This document shows, piece by piece, positions 25,661-33,257 of a stretch of DNA of 64,000 nt. Under the pieces are notes generated by a model. That model was not told the origin of the DNA, did not search any database, and was given only the letters and a program-made list of their open reading frames with translations. The stretch is taken from positions 544,270 to 608,269 of the forward strand of contig NZ_WUMN01000003.1 in assembly GCF_009826935.1 (NCBI RefSeq), written 5' to 3'. Position numbers and translations under genes: made by a program. The stretch comes from Flavobacterium sp. Sd200 (GTDB taxonomy: Bacteria > Bacteroidota > Bacteroidia > Flavobacteriales > Flavobacteriaceae). Within the stretch, counting starts at the first letter, position 1. Each line of letters begins with the position of its first letter.

Positions 25661-27604
25661 ATGAAACTTACTCTATTTCAGATATTGGCACTTACTGTAG
25701 TGGCTAATGTGGCTGCTCAGAATGCTGAGGACAGAAATAAAATAAAAAGCGTTCAGGATGCTAAAAGCGTTGAATTGCTTAACGATAAGATTGCTAAAAG
25801 AGATGGTGAGAGAAAACAAAAAGTTTCTCTTTATTTGTCACAACATCCAGAAAAGCAAATTGAATATACTGTAAATAACAGAAATTTCAGGATGATTGAT
25901 GTGGTAGATAATAAGCCACTTTATATTGCTACCGATAACTCTTCTGAGGCGATGGCAATAAGAACAAATAGAATAAATCCTGGAGGCGCTTTAGGGCTAA
26001 GTCTAGATGGTTCAGGTATGACTGCGGGTATATGGGATGGTGGTCGAGTATTACAAACACATGTTGAGTTTGTGAGCAATGGTGTGAGCAGGATTACTCC
26101 TGTTGATGGTAGTGGTACTGGTGAAGGAACTAACTTTCATGCTACACACGTAGGTGGTACAATAGCTGCAACTGGTTTAGTGCGAAATGCTAAAGGTATG
26201 GCTCCTGCTGCTCTTTTGCGTTCTTATGACTGGGGCGCTGATTTAGCTGAAATGACAGTTGAGGCAAGAGACAATGCGATGCTGATTTCCAACCACTCTT
26301 ATGGTGTGCCTATTTTTGGAGATGACAATACAATGCAGGTTCCTAATTGGTATCCTGGTTGTTATAATGATGACTCTGCACTTTTAGACCAATTTGCATT
26401 CACCTATGAATATTATCTTATGGTGAAGTCAGCAGGTAATGAGGGCGTTTCTAACTATACAGGCGGTTTAGGTGCTGGTTTGGACAAGCTTACATCGGAA
26501 GCAGCTTCTAAAAATAATATTGTTATTGCCAATGCTGACGCTACAGTGCATCCTGTTACGGGGGTAACTACTTCATTAATGATAAATGTTAGTAGTAGTC
26601 AGGGGCCAACTGATGACGGAAGGATCAAACCGGATGTTGCCGCTGATGGAACCAGTGTATATTCTACATACAACACAAATGATAGTGCCTATGAAAACCT
26701 TTCAGGTACATCAATGGCTGCGCCGGGAATAACAGGTAGTGCTTTACTTTTACAGCAACATTATGCTAATCTTCATCCTAATGATGCTATCCGTTATATG
26801 AGATCGGCTACCTTAAGAGGTTTGATATGCCACTCTGCTACAGATGCAAATTCTACACCAGGTCCTGATTTTAGGTTTGGATATGGTATGATGAATTCTG
26901 AAGCTGCTGTTAACATCATAACTAATGCTAATAACCAAAATTTATTATTAGAGTCATCTCTTCAAAATAATACTACATACACATACAACTTTTCAGTAAC
27001 CTCTGCCGGTACTGTAACTGCTACTCTTTGCTGGACAGACCCTGCAGGTACTTCGCGCGAAGGTTTACTTAACAGCCCTTTGGCTGCTCTTGTTAATGAC
27101 CTTGATTTAAGGATTACCCGTAATGGTACGACTTATTATCCTTGGAAATATAGCCTTTCAGATCTTAGCGGAGGTGCGATTACGGGAGATAACATTGTGG
27201 ATAATTTAGAAAAAATAGAAATTTTTAATGCTGAACCTGGTGATTATACGCTTACTGTTTCTCACAAAGGTAGCCTTAGAAATGTAAACGGAGCTCAAAA
27301 ATATTCACTTATCTTATCGGGTTCTAACAATCTGGCTTTAAGTGCTGACAAAAATGTTTTAGGTAATGTTACAGTGTGGCCTAACCCGGCTAAAGATGTA
27401 CTTAATGTAAACTTTGGTCAACAGCTTAGCAACGTGCAGTTAGCACTTGTAGATATGTCTGGTAGGATTGTGTATCAATCTAAATCAGGTTCTGTATCTG
27501 GTCAGGAGTTTAGCATCAATACATCTAACTTCTCTAAAGGTATTTATATGCTTAACATAAGTAGCGATAATAAAACAATGACTAAAAAGATTATTGTAGA
27601 ATAA
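25661..27604 (+). CDS. S8 subtilisin-like protease with T9SS type A sorting domain
   Basis: A 647-residue secreted protease. A signal peptide (to about residue 19) and propeptide precede an S8 domain with catalytic Asp126 (GIWDGG), His163 (HATHVGGT) and Ser351 (SGTSMAAPG). A P-domain-like beta-sandwich covers roughly residues 430-555 (FSVTSAGTVTATLCWTDP). The C-terminal 80 residues (VTVWPNPAKDVLNV to MTKKIIVE) form a type A sorting signal for the type IX system, for which porT lies elsewhere in the window. Together with the adjacent SusCD operon this fits an extracellular peptide-scavenging role, but the protease has its own promoter. Confidence 0.93.
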   Translation: MKLTLFQILALTVVANVAAQNAEDRNKIKSVQDAKSVELLNDKIAKRDGERKQKVSLYLSQHPEKQIEYTVNNRNFRMIDVVDNKPLYIATDNSSEAMAIRTNRINPGGALGLSLDGSGMTAGIWDGGRVLQTHVEFVSNGVSRITPVDGSGTGEGTNFHATHVGGTIAATGLVRNAKGMAPAALLRSYDWGADLAEMTVEARDNAMLISNHSYGVPIFGDDNTMQVPNWYPGCYNDDSALLDQFAFTYEYYLMVKSAGNEGVSNYTGGLGAGLDKLTSEAASKNNIVIANADATVHPVTGVTTSLMINVSSSQGPTDDGRIKPDVAADGTSVYSTYNTNDSAYENLSGTSMAAPGITGSALLLQQHYANLHPNDAIRYMRSATLRGLICHSATDANSTPGPDFRFGYGMMNSEAAVNIITNANNQNLLLESSLQNNTTYTYNFSVTSAGTVTATLCWTDPAGTSREGLLNSPLAALVNDLDLRITRNGTTYYPWKYSLSDLSGGAITGDNIVDNLEKIEIFNAEPGDYTLTVSHKGSLRNVNGAQKYSLILSGSNNLALSADKNVLGNVTVWPNPAKDVLNVNFGQQLSNVQLALVDMSGRIVYQSKSGSVSGQEFSINTSNFSKGIYMLNISSDNKTMTKKIIVE

Positions 27605-27626
27605 ACTCTTTTCATTCTCATAGTTT

Positions 27627-27660
27627 AAGGCTTTACCAAAACGGTAAAGCCTTTTTTGTA
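27627..27660 (+). terminator. Terminator of the protease gene
   Basis: A perfect 11-bp stem (27627-27637 with 27643-27653), a 5-nt loop and a T-run. Confidence 0.85.
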
Positions 27661-27791
27661 TATACTAATTATAAACTTTTTAAGTTTATAATAGTTCTCT
27701 TATATAATGAAACACTACGAAATACATTGTTTGTAGTAGGTAGACGTGTTACCAAAAATTAAGTACCTTTGCCCAAAACTTTTTAAAACGG

Positions 27792-29762
27792 ATGCTGAGA
27801 AAAAGTATATTGTTTTTGTTATTAATTATTCCGGCTATTACTATGGCTCAGGTAAAGCTTCGTGGCGTTGGTAAAGGGCGTGGTGGAAAAACCGAGGCTT
27901 CTGCCAATGATAAGAAAAAGGGTGACTCTGAAGAAGTGTTGGACTCTATTGCAAGCATAGATATGTATCAAATTGTAACGCTTGAGCGCGATACAACCAT
28001 AGTAGATACATCTTTAACCATTCAGAAAGAATATAGGGTAAATTACCTGCGCAAAGATAATTTTGGGCTTCTTGCTTTTAATAACGAAGGTCAAACATAC
28101 AATACACTTGATTATGGGTTGACCGATTTCAATCCTTTTCCTAAAATAGGATTTAAGGCTAAGCATTTTGCTTATATGGAACCCGATGATATTAAATACT
28201 ATCATGTTGCAACGCCATATACTGATTTAATGTACCGCTCTGTAATGCAGCAGGGGCAAATGCTGGATGCCTCCATAACCATGAATACTTCTGAAAACCT
28301 GAATCTTTTTATAGGTTATAAAGGTTTGCGTTCTATAGGTAAATATATTAATGCGCTTTCCAGTAACGGTAATTTCAGGTTAGGAGGAAGTTACAATACT
28401 ACTGATAAACGCTATATATTAAAATTGCATTTTACGGGTCAGGATTTTAGCAACGGTGAGAATGGAGGTATTACAGATACTTCTTTATTTGAAAGCGGAG
28501 AAGATCCTTACACTCAGCGTGAAAGACTTGCAGTATATTTTAACGATGCTAAATCAGTACTGAAAGGGAACCGCTATTTTGTTGACCATACTTTTAGGTT
28601 GAGCAAAGATAACCCCAATAGCATTGTGGTGCATCATCAGTTTAACTACGAAAATAAATATTACGAGTTTTTACAGCCAGCAGTGAGCGAGCGTTTTGGT
28701 GCAGCCTATACTTCTTCTGTAAACGATAAGGTTAGGTATAACCGTATGTATAATTTGGTTGGGGCTGCCTATGCTAACGAAACTATTGGTACAGTTGAGT
28801 TTTATATTGAAGATTTTAACTACAACTATTTTTACCGGAGTATTATATTGGGTAATGATAACCAAATTGTTACTCCAAACTCTATTAACGACAGGATAGA
28901 TACCTATGGTGCACGCTATACTTACCAAAAGGGTAAATGGAATGGCACGGCACTAATATCGAACTCTATAACTGATCAATCTCTGACGAATATAGACGTT
29001 AAGGCTCGTTATACATTTGACGAAAGAAACAGTGTTTCGGCACGATACCAAAAAATGAATAAGTTGCCCGATCATAATTATGTTTTATATCAAAGCGACT
29101 ATAGGGCCTACAATTGGTATAATCCGGGCACAAACAACGAAAAAATAAACAGTTTTGAATTTGCTGCAAAAACAAAATGGCTCGATGCCTCCTTACAGTA
29201 CACCATATTAAACGATCATCTTTATTTTAGCAACGACTATGTGCGTCCTGACGATGCACCTGCAACAGCACTCAACCAGCTTATAACAACACCAAAACAG
29301 TATGGCAATACAATTAATTACCTATCTGTAAAAGTGGCTAAAGAATTTAAATGGTGGAAACTTGGTTTAGATAATACGGTTTTGTATCAAAACGTTCAGC
29401 AGCCGGATAATGTATTAAATGTGCCACAGCTTGTAACACGAAACTCGCTTTATTTTACAGATCGTTGGTTTAAAAAGGCATTGTTTATACAAACAGGGTT
29501 TACGTTTCAGTATTTTACCAAATACTATATGAACGATTATAATCCGCTTATCAATGAATTTTTTGTGCAGGATCAAAAGGAATATGGAGGCTTCCCGCTC
29601 ATAGACTTTTTTATTAATATGAAGATACAGGAGTTTCAGTTATTCTTAAAGGCTGAGCATTTCAATTCCAGCTTTACGGGTTACGATTTTTACTCGGCAC
29701 CTAACTACCCATACCGCGATTTCATGGTTCGCTTTGGCATAACCTGGAATTTCTTCTCATAA
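27792..29762 (+). CDS. Putative outer-membrane porin (PF14121-type)
   Basis: A 656-residue protein with a signal peptide (MLRKSILFLLLIIPAITMAQ) and a charged low-complexity segment after it (KGRGGKTEASANDKKKGDSEE). The body consists of long beta-barrel stretches with alternating hydrophobic residues and ends in an aromatic strand (FMVRFGITWNFFS). The opening of the mature region, with NFGLLAFNNEGQTYNTLDYG and FGFKAKHFAYME-like sequence, fits the Bacteroidota putative porin family. The solute is unknown. A TACCTTTG -7 box lies at 27764-27771. Confidence 0.82.
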   Translation: MLRKSILFLLLIIPAITMAQVKLRGVGKGRGGKTEASANDKKKGDSEEVLDSIASIDMYQIVTLERDTTIVDTSLTIQKEYRVNYLRKDNFGLLAFNNEGQTYNTLDYGLTDFNPFPKIGFKAKHFAYMEPDDIKYYHVATPYTDLMYRSVMQQGQMLDASITMNTSENLNLFIGYKGLRSIGKYINALSSNGNFRLGGSYNTTDKRYILKLHFTGQDFSNGENGGITDTSLFESGEDPYTQRERLAVYFNDAKSVLKGNRYFVDHTFRLSKDNPNSIVVHHQFNYENKYYEFLQPAVSERFGAAYTSSVNDKVRYNRMYNLVGAAYANETIGTVEFYIEDFNYNYFYRSIILGNDNQIVTPNSINDRIDTYGARYTYQKGKWNGTALISNSITDQSLTNIDVKARYTFDERNSVSARYQKMNKLPDHNYVLYQSDYRAYNWYNPGTNNEKINSFEFAAKTKWLDASLQYTILNDHLYFSNDYVRPDDAPATALNQLITTPKQYGNTINYLSVKVAKEFKWWKLGLDNTVLYQNVQQPDNVLNVPQLVTRNSLYFTDRWFKKALFIQTGFTFQYFTKYYMNDYNPLINEFFVQDQKEYGGFPLIDFFINMKIQEFQLFLKAEHFNSSFTGYDFYSAPNYPYRDFMVRFGITWNFFS

Positions 29763-29835
29763 AAACTTAAATACAAACCCCTGCTGCATTTTGCAAAATA
29801 GTTGTAAATTGTGGTAGTGCGAATAAAATATAATA

Positions 29836-31197
29836 ATGAACTACGCTAAAAACATACTCGAAACCATAGGCAACACTCCAATGGTAAAAATAAACAAGCT
29901 TACTAAAGAGATCGATGCTTTGGTATTGGCTAAGGTAGAAACTTTTAACCCGGGCAATTCGGTAAAAGACCGTATGGCTGTTAAAATGATAGAAGATGCC
30001 GAGGCTGACGGAAGATTGAAACCAGGCGGGACTATCATTGAAGGTACATCGGGCAATACAGGTATGGGGCTTGCATTAGGAGCTATTGTTAAAGGCTACA
30101 AGCTTGTGTGCGTTATTAGCGATAAGCAAAGTAAGGAAAAGATGGATATACTGCGTGCCGTTGGTGCACGTGTGGTGGTTTGTCCTACCGACGTAGAGCC
30201 TACAGATCCGCGTTCGTATTACTCCGTTTCTAAACGCCTTGCCGAAGAAACTCCTAATTCGTGGTATGTAAACCAATATGATAACCTTAGCAATACCGCA
30301 GCTCATTATGAGCAAACCGGACCTGAAATATGGGAACAGACCGAAGGTAAAATTACCCACTTTGTTGTTGGGGTAGGTACCGGAGGAACTATAAGCGGTG
30401 TGGCTAAATATTTAAAAGAGCGTAACCCTAATGTGAAAATTTGGGGTATAGATACTTATGGATCGGTATTTAAAAAATATCATGAAACAGGTATTTTTGA
30501 TGAGAACGAAATATACTCGTACGTAACCGAAGGGATTGGCGAGGACATATTGCCTAAAAATGTTGACTTCTCTTTAATTGACGGTTTTACAAAAGTGACC
30601 GATAAAGATGCTGCCGTTTACACCCGTAAGCTTGCTTTAGAAGAAGGTATTTTTGTGGGTAACTCGGCTGGGGCGGCTATAAAAGGCGTACTTCAGCTAA
30701 AAGAGCATTTTAAACCGGAAGATGTGGTTGTAGTATTGTTTCATGACAGTGGCAGCCGCTATGTGGGTAAAATGTTTAACGACGACTGGATGCGCGAACG
30801 CGGCTACCTTGACGACAGCATTACCAAGGCGGAAGACCTTATAAACGACCATATAGACAAGCCACTGGTTACTGTGCGTACAGAAGAGTTGGTGAGCCAC
30901 GCTATAGACCGCCTGCGTAAATATAAAATATCGCAGATACCGGTGGTAGATGTTGACGGATTTGTGGGGTCTCTTGATGAGACTGATCTGTTCCGTAGCT
31001 ATGTAGAAGATAAAGACCTTGCCGATAAACCGATTAAGAGTATTATGGGCAAACCTTACCCTATTGTAAAGGCAACTACTGCAGTAGACGAAATATCTAA
31101 GCTTATCAATAAAGATAATCAGGCAGTACTTGTAGACCTTGGTAATGGAAAATACCACATCATCACTAAACATGATATTATTAGCTCGATAAAATAA
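29836..31197 (+). CDS. Cystathionine beta-synthase-like PLP enzyme with CBS pair
   Basis: A 453-residue fold-type II PLP enzyme. The PLP lysine is K44 in FNPGNSVKDRMA; the phosphate-binding loop is EGTSGNTG and the glycine loop GVGTGGTISG. Two CBS domains occupy about residues 340-453 (KISQIPVVDVDGFVGSLDE, then QAVLVDLGNGKYHIITKHD). This is the architecture of cystathionine beta-synthase without the N-terminal haem domain, also shared by some O-acetylserine sulfhydrylases. It makes cystathionine from serine and homocysteine or cysteine from related substrates; the choice is not decided by sequence. A hairpin at 31234-31265 follows. Confidence 0.88.
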   Translation: MNYAKNILETIGNTPMVKINKLTKEIDALVLAKVETFNPGNSVKDRMAVKMIEDAEADGRLKPGGTIIEGTSGNTGMGLALGAIVKGYKLVCVISDKQSKEKMDILRAVGARVVVCPTDVEPTDPRSYYSVSKRLAEETPNSWYVNQYDNLSNTAAHYEQTGPEIWEQTEGKITHFVVGVGTGGTISGVAKYLKERNPNVKIWGIDTYGSVFKKYHETGIFDENEIYSYVTEGIGEDILPKNVDFSLIDGFTKVTDKDAAVYTRKLALEEGIFVGNSAGAAIKGVLQLKEHFKPEDVVVVLFHDSGSRYVGKMFNDDWMRERGYLDDSITKAEDLINDHIDKPLVTVRTEELVSHAIDRLRKYKISQIPVVDVDGFVGSLDETDLFRSYVEDKDLADKPIKSIMGKPYPIVKATTAVDEISKLINKDNQAVLVDLGNGKYHIITKHDIISSIK

Positions 31198-31233
31198 TCC
31201 TCTCCGGAGCTGGAGAGTAACTTACTCATAATT

Positions 31234-31268
31234 AATAGTCTCCTTTCATTAGATTGGAGATTATTTTT
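31234..31268 (+). terminator. Terminator of the CBS-type gene
   Basis: A 10-bp stem (31234-31243 with 31256-31265) with one G-T pair, a 12-nt loop and a short T-run. Confidence 0.6.
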
Positions 31269-31318
31269 TATTACGGCCTGTTCTTTATACTTTAAGACTT
31301 TTAACTTTATACTCAATT

Positions 31319-31831
31319 ATGAACTTCACAGCAATAGATTTCGAAACTGCTACAGGCTATGCCCATAGTGCCTGTGCGGTGGGTATTGTTACTGTGGAGG
31401 ATGGTGTCATTACAGAAGAATACCATACACTCATTCAACCACCCGACAACGAATACTGGTACCGCAACATTATGGTGCATGGCATTAAGCCAGTGCAAAC
31501 TTTGGATGTGCCAACATTTGATACTTTGTTTCCTGAGATACAAAAGCGTTTGTTTGGCCGCAAGATAGTAGCCCACAATGAGTCTTTCGACCGAAATGTG
31601 CTGGCAAAGACCATGCGTTATTACGGCCTGTATTATGACGAGCTTGAAATTGCAGACCGATGGGAGTGTACCGTTAAAATTTACCGTGCCAAAGGCTACA
31701 AACCTGCAAACCTACAGGCCTGCTGCGATCGCAACAATATAGAACTTAATCACCACGAAGCATTATCTGATGCGCGCGCCTGCGCGAAACTGTATATGCT
31801 GCACAACGGACAGGTGAAGTTGAGAATGTGA
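31319..31831 (+). CDS. DEDDh 3'-5' exonuclease (DnaQ-like)
   Basis: A 170-residue exonuclease of the DnaQ fold. The four acidic residues are visible: Asp7 and Glu9 in AIDFETAT, Asp in AHNESFDRNVL, and the final His-Asp pair in HEALSDARACAKL. This is the DEDDh type used in proofreading or RNA and DNA trimming. It lacks polymerase or helicase domains, so it is a stand-alone nuclease. Neighbours give no further hint of its role. Confidence 0.88.
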   Translation: MNFTAIDFETATGYAHSACAVGIVTVEDGVITEEYHTLIQPPDNEYWYRNIMVHGIKPVQTLDVPTFDTLFPEIQKRLFGRKIVAHNESFDRNVLAKTMRYYGLYYDELEIADRWECTVKIYRAKGYKPANLQACCDRNNIELNHHEALSDARACAKLYMLHNGQVKLRM

Positions 31832-31942
31832 TTTTAGTTTGGTTGTTATACTTTAGTTAGCTTGATTTTTGGATATAACTATAATTCTACGATACCATTT
31901 CCTCCCATTATTCGTTATCTTTGAAGAAATCTTTGTTTTATA

Positions 31943-33208
31943 ATGACGTTTAAAAAAATCTATATACTCCTATTGCTGTTGGTCTTTTCGTTTTCGGGCA
32001 GAGCATCTATGGTGTTATTGCCTATGGACGACACCAGCCAGCAAAATCACCTGAAAGCATACGGAATTACTTATTGGGCTTTAGATAAAGGGTTAAAAGC
32101 TAATTGGCTGCTTAACTACAGGGGCGGCTCTTTTTTACTGCCGGATGCTAACGATGTTAGGCGTGAATGCCAGATTCGTGGGGTCAGTTTTGAAGTGTTG
32201 AGCGATAGTGAAGCCAATAATATCCTGGAAGAGATTAGCAGCCCCTCGCAAAACATGGAAAATGTTTTGCTCGAAAAAGCACCTAAGATAGCAGTGTACA
32301 CGCCACCCGGTAAAAAGCCATGGGATGATGCCGTTACATTGGTTTTAACTTATGCCGAAATTCCGTTCACTGCTATATATGATGAAGAAGTATTAAGCGA
32401 TGGTTTACTGTTGTATGACTGGCTGCACCTGCATCACGAAGATTTTAGCGGTCAGTATGGTAAATTTTTTGGAGCTTACCGCAATGCGCCCTGGTATATT
32501 GAACAAAAGAAAGATTCTGAGGCTCTAGCTGCAAAATTAGGCTACAATAAGGTGTCTGAAGAGAAACTGGCGGTTGCCCTTAAAATACGCAACTTTGTAG
32601 TAGGAGGGGGCTTTATGTTTGCTATGTGTTCTGCTACCGATAGTTTTGACATTGCCCTTTCTGCCGAGGGTGTGGATATTTGCGAGCCCATGTTCGATGG
32701 CGATGCAAGTTCGCCAAACTACCAAAGCAAAATAGACTACAATAAATCTTTGGCATTTAAGGATTTTATATTGGAACGCAACCCTGTGGTGTATGAATTC
32801 TCGGATATCGATACTACCAATAAACGCAACATCCTGCCCGACAATGATTATTTTACATTGATGGAATATTCCGCTAAATGGGATCCCATTCCGTCTATGC
32901 TGTGTCAAAACCATACACAGCTTGTAAAAGGCTTTATGGGGCAAACCACTGCTTTTGCTGCCGATAAGGTAAAAAGTAATGTGTTGGTAATGGGTGAACA
33001 AAAGCAAACAGGAGAAGCGCGTTACATTCACGGAACAAAAGGTAAAGGGATGTTTACCTTTTATGGAGGCCATGACCCCGAAGATTATCAGCACCGCGTG
33101 GGCGATGCACCCACTGTTTTAGACCTGCATCCAAATTCACCGGGATACCGTTTAATTTTAAATAACGTACTGTTTCCTGCTGCAAGAAAGAAGAAACTTA
33201 AAACATAA
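31943..33208 (+). CDS. Secreted protein labelled asparagine synthetase B in databases
   Basis: A 421-residue protein with a signal peptide (KIYILLLLLVFSFSGRA). The segment VLLPMDDTSQQNHLKAYGITYWAL opens a Bacteroidota family that database annotations call asparagine synthetase B. However, it lacks the N-terminal Cys of the glutamine amidotransferase domain and the SGGxDS pyrophosphatase loop that AsnB needs, and it is exported. A middle region (KIAVYTPPGKKPWDDAVTLVLTYAEIPFTAIYDEE) looks like a class I glutamine-amidotransferase-like (ThuA-type) fold. I treat the enzyme name as unsupported. A TATCTTTG -7 box lies at 31916-31923. Confidence 0.6.
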   Translation: MTFKKIYILLLLLVFSFSGRASMVLLPMDDTSQQNHLKAYGITYWALDKGLKANWLLNYRGGSFLLPDANDVRRECQIRGVSFEVLSDSEANNILEEISSPSQNMENVLLEKAPKIAVYTPPGKKPWDDAVTLVLTYAEIPFTAIYDEEVLSDGLLLYDWLHLHHEDFSGQYGKFFGAYRNAPWYIEQKKDSEALAAKLGYNKVSEEKLAVALKIRNFVVGGGFMFAMCSATDSFDIALSAEGVDICEPMFDGDASSPNYQSKIDYNKSLAFKDFILERNPVVYEFSDIDTTNKRNILPDNDYFTLMEYSAKWDPIPSMLCQNHTQLVKGFMGQTTAFAADKVKSNVLVMGEQKQTGEARYIHGTKGKGMFTFYGGHDPEDYQHRVGDAPTVLDLHPNSPGYRLILNNVLFPAARKKKLKT

Positions 33209-33225
33209 CAACGTATTATAAAACA

Positions 33226-33252
33226 AGAGGGAGCAAAAAGCTCCCTCTGTTG
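33226..33252. terminator. Hairpin between the convergent asnB-labelled gene and cphA
   Basis: A perfect 9-bp stem (33226-33234 with 33240-33248) of AGAGGGAGC type and a 5-nt loop. The tails are only weakly T-rich on each strand. Confidence 0.65.
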
Positions 33253-33257
33253 TTTGG

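Noticed and set aside
31943..33208. Asparagine synthetase B
   Set aside because: No amidotransferase Cys1, no SGGxDS loop, and it is exported, so the name is not supported.
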